A stretch of 64,000 nt of DNA from Inonotus obliquus (taxonomy: Eukaryota; Basidiomycota; Agaricomycetes; Hymenochaetales; Hymenochaetaceae), in contig JAJHTX010000003.1 of NCBI GenBank assembly GCA_032164295.1, positions 930,001 to 994,000 of the forward strand, given 5' to 3'. Of the stretch, positions 34,563 through 44,922 are shown one piece after another. A program made the translations under genes and the position numbers. The number at the start of each line of letters is the position of its first letter. Position 1 is the stretch's first letter. Below the pieces are notes generated by a model. It had not been told where the DNA came from. It saw only the letters and a list, made by a program, of their open reading frames with translations, and did not search any database.

Positions 34563-36281
34563 AAGAGTAATACCGGAGGCTACGATCGATATGGGCTTAA
34601 TTCTGCGATTCTACCGCTTCTTCCAATTAACAATACTTCTGCGATTCTACCGCTTCTTACTTCTCTTCGGACCACGGTACTTCTGCCGTCCTATCTACGC
34701 CTGTGGTTCCAACAAAGTACGAGGCTTCTGCGATTCGACAAGGCTAAGAACGATTGAGAACTGGTCCACTTCTGTGCCAATACTGAATCACCAATCCCTA
34801 CGCCCGTCTTCCATCACAGTACCGAACCACCAGACTTCGATACCGATGATACCGATACCGTACCGTCCACCCATCCTGATACTGACGCTTAATAGTCCAC
34901 GTCTAGTCAATACTATGCCCTCGACAGCCCATACCAGAGGGAAAGGCTCACAAAGCTGCAATCGGTCTGCCATACGTTGCTGCGAAGAGTTGGATCATGG
35001 TCGAAGCTCCAAGTCCGACGGTATGCCCTTCCGAACTGCCATGCATCGATACCGACGATACCGGTGTTGATACCGATGGTCCGCTCCTGTACCGGAGTTC
35101 GTAACATGTGCTAGGTCGAGACCACGCCATCGGAGATCTACGTCGAGAGGAAGGTTGGGAAATGAATCAAGTCCGCCGTACGCTGCTTCGATCTCGGAGG
35201 AGGCCATCGATCCGACTCGGAGGGGAAGCCAAGCAATGCCCAGTCGAGTCAGGCGACGCGTACCGGTCGATATCGAGGGGCTAGAGCGATGCTCAGGGAC
35301 GATCCCAGGGTACTGATTGGTACCGAACGGTAGAGTACCCCATTGCCAAGGTTGGGTTGTACCGACACGTCAACATCGGAGCACGCCGTCCGATCGACCG
35401 GTAGACGCCCAGACTGACGCCGCACGGATCATGATACCAGAACAAAGGTAAATCAGGATGACGTGCTTCTCCTATGACAGGGACATCGCCAGGAGCGCCC
35501 ATGCGGTAGCTTGAGACACGTCCTTAATTTAGCGCTGGTCGACGTCGGTATCGCCGCCCTACCTCGGTATCACTCGTCGTGAGTTTTCATTGGGTTCTTG
35601 TCTCGTCCCACCCTATTCTTAGCTACCCCCTGATAAAACTTCTTATTCATTCATCATCTTATGTTTCCCCTGATTGTAATTTTACATTCAATTCGACTTT
35701 ATGTTCCATTTCTTGTACCGGATTACGGTACGATTCGACTTGTAAAAACCCTCCATTTGGTATCTTGAATGGCTACGGTATTATGGTATTTATAGCCTGC
35801 ATGTTCTACTGTAGCAAACCAGCTAATCTGAGAGGAACTTCCAGAGCGAAGGTCCGGGTTTTGCTCATCTCGTTCAAGTCCCCGTTCGTTCGTCTCGTCT
35901 CATAGTCACCGGTATCAATACCAGTAGTCATCGTTCTCGTCTTCGTCACCCTCGTCTCTCGTCTCACGACCAGTCCCATCAGAAACACCTCCTCAGCTCA
36001 CCTTCTCTACTGCTTCGTTCTCTCTACCGTGATACCGGACACCAGACGACTCGGTATCGACGGATTCGTCTCGGTATTGATCGTCTCCTGATACCTCTCC
36101 TCTTGAGCGGTCACCTATAGTCTTCTGTACTCATCAATCCAGCCAGGCCCTACTATTCTCTCTTGACGACTTGTCTGTGACTGTACGACTTAGTACCGCC
36201 ACGTACCGGCCCTCCCAACGCATCTAAATCGTACCCCCCTCGTCCGGTATTTCTGATACCGGCCGCGTTCTCGCACATTCA
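34563..36281 (-). repeat. repeat R1, inverted full copy
   Basis: 1,719 bp reading TGAATGTGCGAG...TATTACTCTT on the minus strand, inserted in the leader ORF of B2. Flanks GTGGTA and GCGGTA look like a 6-bp target duplication with one change. It has no 5' tandem units, so those at 28513-29582 are specific to the other copy. Confidence 0.75.
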
Positions 36282-36624
36282 GCGGTACGTAAGCCTAAGG
36301 TACTGAGCACGTCCTTTCCTGTCTGTTCCTATGACAATATCATTTGGATCGTAGTCGAAGGGGTTAAACGGGATGATGTAGGACTTGGGCTTTCGGTACT
36401 GCCGGTTACGACGACTAGGAGCCAGGGTGACGAGTGAGGGTTGGTTACTTGTTATGAATCCAATACACGACAACGTTGATTAACGTCGCCGGGCAGGGTT
36501 GAGGGTTTCTGTCGTGCTCGGGTAAACCTGGGTTAACGTGATATCGACCTACTAGGGGATGCTCGCAAAGGAGAGACGTTGATGACGAGTCAGACATCGG
36601 TCCTGAGGGGAGACTCGACTCTTA

Positions 36625-37183
36625 TGTTAGGATGGACGAGGTGGCAGTACACGTTCGAGGCCTGTTCTCATGAAGGTCGTCTAGTGACAACCTCTACTGT
36701 GTCTTGGGGGGAGTACACAGTCGTCGGCGACGTACGTCTAAGGTGGATGACCTTGAGTAATGCACGTGTCTAGGAACAGTATACGACTAAGACGTTATGG
36801 TGGTAAGTAGATTGAATAAACTAAGTAAGTACAAGAGAGGAATACCTAAGACGTTGTGGTGGTAAGTAGAAGAGTTGAGTGGGGAAGACGAGACAAGATC
36901 TATCTACTTATATACACATGAGATGTGGGAAGGTATTACTCTAAGAAGGTGCTGCGCAGCAGCATAACAATATAAACAAACAAACAACGGGGGCCGACGA
37001 GTCAGCAAGAATGAGTAAGGGTGAGTAAGCATTGTCGGGGTTGGGGTGGAATTAGTAATGCAGTATTAGTAATATATCGGGATGGGACGGAGGGAGTCAT
37101 AAGGTATTAGTAATGAAAGGAAATTAGTAATGTAATGGAATATGAAAAATAAGAAAAGACGAAAAAGGAAAAGTGTTCTTACA
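36625..37183 (-). repeat. 5' LTR of element B2
   Basis: 559 bp, nearly identical to the LTRs of element B, TGTAAGAACAC...CCTAACA on the minus strand. The same primer site follows at 36624-36613. Confidence 0.9.
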
Positions 37184-38700
37184 TGTTCACTAGGTATGGT
37201 TAACCAGTGTTACGGGTTTGACGGTGCTATTCCAAGGGTTTCCGGAGCCTGAATAGGGCAGATTCCCAAGTGTACTAAGTGTTGTCTCAGACGCTCACTT
37301 TTGGCTGACCAAGTTGAGCCTTAACCTTGTTGACAGACTAGTAGGACAGTGTCGACTGCCGTTCGTAAGCTTCCCTAGTCGGTGGGCGACTAATCAATCG
37401 TTCCACGCCATAGAGTAAGAGAGGTTAAGCAGATTAGGTGTCTTCAGATAGAAGCTAGATGCCTAAGAGGACTCGGTGTACAAGAGGATCGAAAGAAAGA
37501 TAGGGAGCTATGGTCTAAGTCTACAACTATTTATACCTTTTCCTCATGTTGTGGACGGACCGCTTCCTACGCTCCGTAGTTCATGCTCTCAATCTGATTC
37601 GTTCTTCTAGCTTCCAAACTCATCTGGTATTCCTATTGTTCTGCTGCGGATTGACTCATCGACTGTGCCCTGTGCAAGGCGATGACTCGGAGTTGACTCA
37701 TCTTGACTTGAACTGAATTGAAACCTATGCTCGGGGTCGGCCTTGTGCTGCGCCCTGTGCATAGAGTGAGTCAGTGAGTGAGTCATTGAATGCGTGTTCG
37801 TATGCCATTGGTTTTGCATGGCTGCGCCGTAGTTAGAGTTCGCTCGTCCACAGTTGCTCGTGCATTTAAGGAATCCCGTCGGGGTTCCGTTGTATAGCAT
37901 CTGGGGCTATGAAGGCTGTGATTTGCTTGTCGCCTCGGGACTCTTGCTCGGGGCTGTCAAGTGTGATTCGACATCGGATATCATCGTAGGGAAACCAAGG
38001 TGGTTTGACGTAGGTGCCTATGGTGATGAGTAGCCGTACACTTCGTCTAGTATCGTTCGAAGGTATTCTCCAGCCTAGGTATAGGTTTCCTTCTAGTTGA
38101 ATAGCTTTGCAGTATGCCCATAGTTCCCTGAGTGTGTTTGCAACCCATGCTGCTGTTATCGGTGAGTGGCGGTTCGTAACATAGTCTGCACTGATCTCCA
38201 TGAATGTGCTTGGGCACTCGAGTGCTAATATGTCGTGGATTCCTACTATTGTCCAGTGTGTCTTTGGTTGCATGCCTATTGCCGTATCCATTGCTATTGT
38301 TGACCTCGTGCGATTTCAAATGACCTCCAGGGGATTGTGGTATTCTCGATAAGCTGTTGTTCGTTCACTGGACACATGATATGTCAACATGCCCGTTGCC
38401 TCCCATAGTATTATCTTGTGTAGGTCTTCAATGATCTGTCACACTCTTCTGCATTTATAGCAAGCCGTTGGAGGCTGCTGTACTTGCTGCATCGTTTGCG
38501 AAGGTTTAGTGTGATCTTCAGGATTAGCGTTGCTAGCCAATGCTTCTTGATCGTCGGCTTCGGATTGTATTAGATTCGCGTGTTCTCCGCTTCTCGCTGT
38601 CGATCCTGATTGTAGCCGGCCAGTGAAACTAACCGGTCTCATCCGGGGTGGTTTCGATCGGCGTTCCTAATCGAATCAAAATTTTAGCACAATCCTTTCA
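37184..38700 (-). repeat. LTR X, copy 2
   Basis: Inverted relative to X1, from TGAAAGGATT (38700) to ...GTGAACA (37184). The distal end differs from X1 by an internal deletion. It contains TATAAATAG (near 37530, minus) and the 141-codon ORF. Its 38700 end abuts CCCCCTCATCC; no clear target duplication. Confidence 0.7.
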
Positions 38701-39400
38701 CCCCCTCATCCCTCAAGCTCCCCATGCCCTAGAAGAAATATCTGAAGCCAAATTCATGCATAGGAACTTGTTGAGAGTATATTTAAATGTATCTGAGCCT
38801 TTCCCAGATCAAATGGATATGTTGGGAAGCTGGGGAAAGGCAGGGAAGCATGGTGCATATGCCCTGTCTCCCCCACCTCAAACAATGCACTAATCCTCAT
38901 AGCAGACATGAGAAGTACTCAGATCACTTTCAATAGGCCTGGAAAAAAATTTCATGCATGAATTTGGCTTCAGATATTTTTTCTAGGGCATGGGGAGCTT
39001 GAGGGATGAGGGGGGATTTCTGCCTTCCAGGCATGCCCCAAGACTGGCACATATACCTTCAAATACATCTCAAATTCAGGCCCTAAATTCACAGTTATTC
39101 CATCTGAGCATTCTGAGACACTTGTGGGTGCTGCAGACCCAGAATTGAGTGCAGGAAAAAATGTACATGAGGAATACATGATAAAACGACATTTTGCGCC
39201 ATTTTGGGGTCAATTCTTCACCTAGTTTGCTCGGGTTTGTTACAGTTCGGACGGCACGATCGGGGCATGAATTTATCAACTTAGATGACACGAAACGGTC
39301 AAGAATTGAGTGAGATATGATTTATTTTGTGTTCTGAGGTACTGAAGGGGCCGAAAATGGCAATTTGGCACGTGTCCAGATTTTTATGAATTTCCCTGTA
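38701..39400 (+). repeat. repeat Y, copy 2, preceded by an inverted Y fragment
   Basis: 39010-39400 matches 12035-12421. Upstream, 38701-38760 and 38954-39014 form a 60-bp inverted repeat with about two mismatches. This could be the TIRs of a 314-bp MITE or two Y pieces joined head to head; see the finding on X-Y junctions. No gene. Confidence 0.6.
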
Positions 39401-40103
39401 AAATATCAATCAACGTATCAGTGTCTGCGATATTTTAAGTATCAAGTGCAATGATATTTTAAATTTCAATAAGAATATCGATGTCTGTGATATTTTAAGT
39501 ATCATGTGCATTGATATTTTAAATATCGGTAAGCATATTGATGTCTGCAATATTTTAAGTATCAAGTGTGTTGATATTTAAAATATCGCACATGGTGATA
39601 TTTTATATATTGCACATGATGATATTTTATATATTGCACATGGTGATATTTTATATATTGATAAAAATATCAACTCCTGCGATATTTTAAATGTCAGTAA
39701 GAATATCAATATAGATATCAATAAGAATATCGATAAGGATATCACACGTGATGATATTTTATATATCAATTTGCATTTCAACCCCACTGATACTTTAAAT
39801 ATCAATACACATTTCAACACAGCTGATATATTAAATATCAATAAGGATATCAAAGGTTATATCAACGTCGTTGATATGTTGTTTTGCCCCCTGTGTAGGT
39901 TGATATTTTAAATTCCCATCTGTTTTTGAGCATATCTTCCGGAAAGATAGTCAAAACATCTACTTTAAATATTGGTAAGTATATCAATCCTGCCGGTATT
40001 ATAAATATAAATCACATGCTGATATGCTTGCCGATATTTAAAATTTTGGCAAAAAAATAATTTTAAATACCGCACCCTCTGATATTCTATTTTGCCCGCC
40101 GTG
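39401..40103. repeat. AT-rich array of GATATTTTAAATATC-type palindromes
   Basis: Three 60-bp units start at 39422, 39482 and 39542 (each TGTCTG...). Then come three ~24-bp units (GCACATGGTGATATTTTATATATT) near 39589-39660, followed by more degenerate copies to about 40085. Nearly every unit centres on a GATATT...AATATC palindrome. No coding function. Confidence 0.7.
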
Positions 40104-40265
40104 TCACTGGTGATCGGCAGGCAGAAGTCGCCGAAAATAAGGTTTACACTAAAAATGCTACTAATTTTTGATGCTCCGGAGTTCCAGACATCTACAGATT
40201 CCCACACCGCCTCTTTTTCCACATTTGGTAACTCCACCACACATCCTCTCGGCATGCTGATCACA

Positions 40266-40448
40266 TTGTCCAAGAGCCTTGCTTATTGTCTGACACAGTG
40301 AGCACAAAAAACATGAATATCTCAGTCAATTCTCAACCGATTTTTATGATTATTTTTGTAAAAATCATAAAAATCGGTTGAGAATTGACTGAGATATTCA
40401 TGTTTTTTGTGCTCACTGTGTCAGACAATGAGCAAGGCTCTTGGACAA
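40266..40448. repeat. near-perfect 86-bp-arm palindrome (foldback element)
   Basis: Arms 40266-40351 and 40363-40448 pair with one mismatch around an 11-base loop. It starts TTGTCCAAGAGCC and ends GGCTCTTGGACAA. The right TIR of the surrounding element lacks it, so it is an insertion into the left TIR. Confidence 0.85.
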
Positions 40449-41209
40449 TCACTGTGTTTTACCAGTTACTACTAGATTTTTCCTAGCTTGAATTAGTTCA
40501 TATAGTAAAACTAGAAAATATTGAGCTCGATAAGACAGCTTGAATTGCTGTAGCAATGAGTTGTTTGAATTACTTTAAACTATGAATCTACGATTACCTT
40601 AGTTGACTTGATTTATTAGCTAGATTGAGTAGATGAGGTAGCAGAGGTGAATGGTTTTTGCTATCTCATCTACACGATCAATATGCTTCTCTACCTTTAT
40701 TCGAGGTGATACAAAATCAAGTCCAAGTCAAACAAACCCCTCTAACCCTTAACCCACCATCATCAATGCAGCGCGTGTGCCATGCCATCCCGCCAACACC
40801 ATTCCTCACTTTCACACCCTCTATGGCGGAATCTCTCCCTATTCTAATCTTACTTTCCCTTCTAGATCTTTCTTAGTTCTTACTCTCTTCGGGCATAGTC
40901 ACTCCATGTCTTAGGCATGGTAAGTCACTCCTTGTCTGTATCATCATCTTTGTTTCTCTACTCTAGTCCGACCTCATATAATCATATGATGAGATGTTGA
41001 ATGGAGTGCCCATCATGGCTGTGAATGAACCTGTGTCCGTGAATCGTGAGTCACTGTTCAAGTTGCTACAATGGAGACAAGCCTGTATGTGCAGATCAAC
41101 TTGTTTATTTTTGAATTATAGATACAGTGTTCACAGCGAAGAACATGCCAGATCTGAGGCATGGAGTTGAAGATTTCGCTGTTTACCATTGGAGGCTGAC
41201 AACAAATTG

Positions 41210-41885
41210 GAGGAAGTAAAAAGAAGAAGATTACCAGTCCGGATGGGGGACATCATTGGTACGTCCTTACGTTAACGACTTACCATTCATTCTTGGACGT
41301 CTTACTAGGCGGATACTTTTATATCCCTTCGGTAATTCAAACGCGCCACCTAACGACACCGTATCCGTGTATCTGTACTTTGCTGATCCAAAGAGAGCAC
41401 CGGAGGATGGCAGGCATGCACTCAGTTTGCTCTGGTCATCTCGAATCCCCGACCCCACCATCTACACCGTTTCTCGTACGTCTTGCAGTTCTCCCATTAT
41501 CTGAATAGTCATTGTTTTTCATGTGTCAGGGCACGACCCAAATCAGACTGATGACTAATGCTATCCCTAGATGCCCACCATCGTGTCATTGCTGAGGAAT
41601 GTGGTCGGGGGTTTTACACGTTTCAGCAAGTTGAGGAAGCTGTTTGCTATACAAGAGGGTTACAGTCGTCCCACGATCGAAGATGAGACAGCAGATGTTA
41701 GCGATTTCGTGCGTGTTCTCGAGGATCCAACGGGAGTGTTATTGCACAACTTTGTAAAGCGCTGGTTTCCCATTTATTCATTGTGGCTTAGCACGGTTCT
41801 GATTATGACTCAAAACAGGAGATGGGATATGTTGACTTAAAGAATCAGGGTGCAACATATGTATTACATAAACTCATTGTTACAG
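41210..41885 (+). pseudogene. USP7/Ubp15-type deubiquitinase fragment (MATH domain to catalytic Cys box)
   Basis: Fragments of the MATH domain (ILLYPFGNSNAPPNDTVSVYL, then DPTIYTVS, then LRKLFAIQEGYSRPTIEDET) lead to YDSKQEMGYVDLKNQGAT, the start of the USP catalytic domain. There the usual CYMNSLLQ box is already altered and the piece ends. Exon-like blocks in different frames show retained introns. No catalytic His box is present. A second copy lies at 61385-62320. Not functional; derived from a conserved eukaryotic gene. Confidence 0.7.
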
Positions 41886-42600
41886 TCAGACCTATAACTA
41901 ACCTTCCATTCCCCTTTCATGCCAGGAACAACAGCTTGTCCACCGAGTCTACCTCCAGTAACAACTTTGATCGACACGTGAATAACTTCGTTTGCAAGTG
42001 ACGAAAGTTGGGCAACCATGCTGTTCATGGTTTTCTTTAGGTCTAACATTTCACCCTGCACATCTATGTCGACAACCTTGGACAAGTTTCTGTGCGCAAC
42101 AGCCTTTGTGACTTCCAAAATCGAACACACTTGGTTAGTAAGGTTGCTTTCCATTTTCTGCACGACCCTGGTGAGTACCATAGTTGCGAATAGGGTCTTC
42201 AAATAGAACACTTACGTTCACATTGCGAGTCAAGTCTGCCTGAACACCTTCAACACGAGCCTGTCCACCGAGGTTACCTTTTGTATGATGACTTCGCTAG
42301 CGAATGTGCTAAGCTGATTCACCATGAAATTGACTGACTCCTTAGGCGTCGCCATCTCACCCACAACCTGAATTTCAACCTTCTGGGTCAAGTCACCACG
42401 TGCGACAGCAGTAGTGACTGCCGATCGCACTTGACCCGTCAAGTTTGAGCGCATTCAGTTCACGATATCAGCGTCCAAGCAAAGATCGATAAAGAAATGA
42501 AGCGAATGTATGTTAACTGCCATTCTCATACTCCCTCTACATCCGGAACGACTGCCTGACCTCCCAATTTAGTCTGGTCGCATCTGCGCAGGACTCAGCT
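41886..42600 (-). pseudogene. Nik1/Os-1-type group III histidine kinase fragment (HAMP repeats)
   Basis: Minus-strand blocks show the repeating HAMP pattern of Nik1-type osmosensing hybrid kinases: SNLTNQVCSILEVTKAVAHR, DVQGEMLDLKKTMNSMVAQL, GGRLGGQAVVPGMKGEW. Only about two repeats survive, with introns and stops; there is no kinase or receiver domain. It abuts the USP fragment tail to tail at about 41885. Confidence 0.75.
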
Positions 42601-43349
42601 CGCCTTCCATTAGGATATAAATAGTTCCTGTCCTGTCACATAACGTATCAAACATAATAAATATTATTTAATATTCTGAACATATTGGGTGATAAATAAT
42701 ATAGTGAGCTGGTTTTGGAAAGGTCGATCTAAATAGATATGTGAGCAACTGTAAACTGGAATGAAACGAGTTAGCTGAACTACATGAAGATAGAAAATAA
42801 TTGTTAGAGTGCTTAGAAAATTTTCAGTAGCATAACTACAGCAAATTTTGTAGTCTGCGTTATCGTAATTCCAGGGACTACATGATTTCTTGTCAGCTGA
42901 CCTAAAATATCTTGTGTAGCCTCGTTTATCCCACATAATTTAAGCTAGGAAAGATCTGATAGGAACTTATAAAACGCAGTGAATGTGATCAGCATGCCGA
43001 GAGGATGTGTGGTGGAGTTACCAAATGCAGAAAAAGAGGTGGTGTGGGAATCTGTAGATGTCCGGAACTCCAGAGCATCTAAAATTAGTAGCATTTTTAG
43101 TGTAAACCTTATTTTCGGCGACTTCTGCCTGCCAATCACTGGTGATTATGCAATTTCAAACGTCACGTGACACAATTTCACGCGGCTTGCATATTAAGTA
43201 ATTTAATTTACAAAATATCGGACATCAATATCTCCATAAATACTGCATTGTTTTAAGTCATTTAAATTTATAAAAAAAGCGGCAATAAAGGCAATTATAT
43301 AAGCAAAGAATACAAAATATATACAGTAATAATTAGGTAGTAAATTATT

Positions 43350-43885
43350 GAGGATATCCTCCATAGGATATCCTTCATTGTAATCATCAAGGAGATCCTT
43401 GAATTAGATAGGAAATAATCAAGGATATCCTTGGATTAGGTAGGAAATAATTGAGGATATCCTCAGATTGGATAAGAAATAATTGAGGATATCCACAGAT
43501 TAGATAGGAAATAATCGAGGATATCTCCGGATTAGGTAGGAAATAATCGAGGATATCCTCAGATTAGAAAGGAAATAATCGAGGATATCCTCAGATTAGG
43601 TGAAAAATAATTGAGGATATCCTCGGATTAGATAAGAAATAATTGATGATATCCTCGGATTAGATAGGAAATAATTGAGGATATCCACGGATTAGGTAGG
43701 AAATAATTGAGGATATCCTCGGATTAGGTAGGAAATAATTGAGGATATCCCCAGATTAGGTAGGAAATAATCGAGGATATCCTCGGATTAGAAAGGAAAT
43801 AATCGAGGATATCCTCAGATTAGATAGGAAATTATCAAGGATATCCTTAAATTAGATAGGTAATTATCAAGGATATCCTTAGAAA
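43350..43885. repeat. 32-bp tandem satellite with palindrome GAGGATATCCTC
   Basis: About 17 units of 32 bp, consensus GAGGATATCCTCGGATTAGR followed by TAGGAAATAATY. Unit starts I measured include 43581, 43613 and 43645. Most units keep a 12-bp perfect palindrome. Outer units drift to CAAGGATATCCTTG. Non-coding. Confidence 0.9.
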
Positions 43886-44029
43886 AGGACCCCTGATACC
43901 AGTCGATGACAAGACTAATTAAACCAGGAAATCCTACAATTACATCCTAGGATGGAGGATTAATCCCAGGAATACATATCTATTAAATATAAACTATACA
44001 TAGAAAAAGTTCACTCTAATAGAGTTCGG

Positions 44030-44212
44030 CTAAGGGGGTGCCTGAGGTGTCATTCTCCAGCATAGAGTACCGACATGCATTTCAATAACCTGAGCAGGAG
44101 TAGCTACTTGTGTAGACTCCGAAAGAGACTCCTCCGAGTTGGACTCGACTCCGTGACTCTTGTTGAATCTGTAGGGGGAAGGATCTCGCCAATCAAAGAT
44201 GGCCACATGCAT
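44030..44212 (-). other. unknown ORF fragment, copy of 21724-22083
   Basis: The conserved part SPYRFNKSHG...PAQVIEMHVGTLCWRM is shared with the first copy. The frame ends at 44030 close to the satellite, so the rest of the original gene is absent. Confidence 0.35.
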
Positions 44213-44389
44213 AAACTCGCTGCAGAGTTTTCTTCACAAAGTCCAAAGTATCACAAGATATGATATATTACTCCTCTTCCCAAAAATCCCGGAGAGCACC
44301 ATTAGTAATGTTGACGTCTGTGAGTATAGATCAATAACGTCAACCTCACGCTCTACGAGCAGAGCTACGAAGCCATGGCATTAGGAAAC

Positions 44390-44814
44390 CTATCGCGTTG
44401 TTCCCCCAGAGAACGCGGCAAACTCCTGACTGAGCCTTTCCCCGTCCACCAGCGCTAGCTCATGTAGCTCGTCGAAGACTCTGAACACCCAGGGACCACA
44501 CATTCTCCGAAATAGTCGTCATCGGGTACATGAATAGTCTTCGCGACGGCCTGAAGTTGAGCGATGGCGAGTTCTCTCTCACTTGCGTCGTGAATCTTCA
44601 GGAGGGATGAGAGAAACATTTTGCCCTCTATCTTTTCCGTCCTACACAAGTAGGCCCACGTAGGAGGCGTGGCTTGGTCGATTCGAGTGTGTTTGAGGCG
44701 GCCGGACTTGGTGTCAGCGGGAATGATGAATGCAACGTGTGGAGAGCGCGCTTGGGTAAAGCCCGCAATGTACAAAGACCCAATGGTGAAGATCTGGGGT
44801 GGCTGGCTCGACAT
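44390..44814 (-). pseudogene. DUF6914-like protein, copy II (single frame break)
   Basis: From MSSQPPQIF (44814) the frame is open through GRLKHTRIDQATPPTWAYL and QLQAVAKTIHVPDDDYFGE. Near 44505 the frame must shift by one base to continue into CGPWVFRVFDELHEL and the stop at 44390, which looks like the genuine C-terminus. Unshifted, it stops at 44455. It is either a recent frameshift or a sequencing error. The family is guessed from overall pattern; function unknown. It lies immediately downstream of kinase C, as copy I lies downstream of kinase A. Confidence 0.45.
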
Positions 44815-44922
44815 CTGGCCATTATTGACGAAATCAGCGGGATATCCGTATCGCACATTTTGAATTCTCAACTGGGAAACAATCTGGAGAAACACAAAGG
44901 ATTACTGTATAGCCTCGATTCA

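Larger units (their letters stand above)
31305..37183 (-). mobile_element. partial second copy of element B (B2), broken by nested insertions
   Basis: The minus strand holds the 5' LTR (37183-36625), primer site, leader and most of gag of a B-type element, nearly identical to 4892-7472. R1 is inserted at 34563-36281 and LTR X1 at 31997-33563. At 31304 the copy ends against R1, so pol and the 3' LTR are missing. The LTR side abuts LTR X2 at 37184. Confidence 0.88.
40104..43145. mobile_element. long-TIR DNA element carrying host-gene fragments (Pack-type candidate)
   Basis: The two ends are inverted repeats of about 240 bp: 40104 inward (TCACTGGTGATCGGCAGG) and 43145 inward (TCACCAGTGATTGGCAGG), alike up to the CCTAGCTTGAATTA region near 40505. 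The left one is interrupted by the hairpin 40266-40448. The interior holds a USP7-like piece and a Nik1-like piece, both broken and containing introns, and no transposase. This fits a non-autonomous Mutator-like element that captured genomic DNA. I see no target duplication. Confidence 0.6.

Noticed and set aside
38701..39014. simple 314-bp MITE with 60-bp TIRs
   Set aside because: Kept only as a possibility: no target duplication is seen, and the right arm continues without break into repeat Y, so two joined Y pieces explain it as well.
43350..43885. CRISPR-like look of a regular 32-bp repeat
   Set aside because: There are no unique spacers, units are contiguous, and the genome is eukaryotic.
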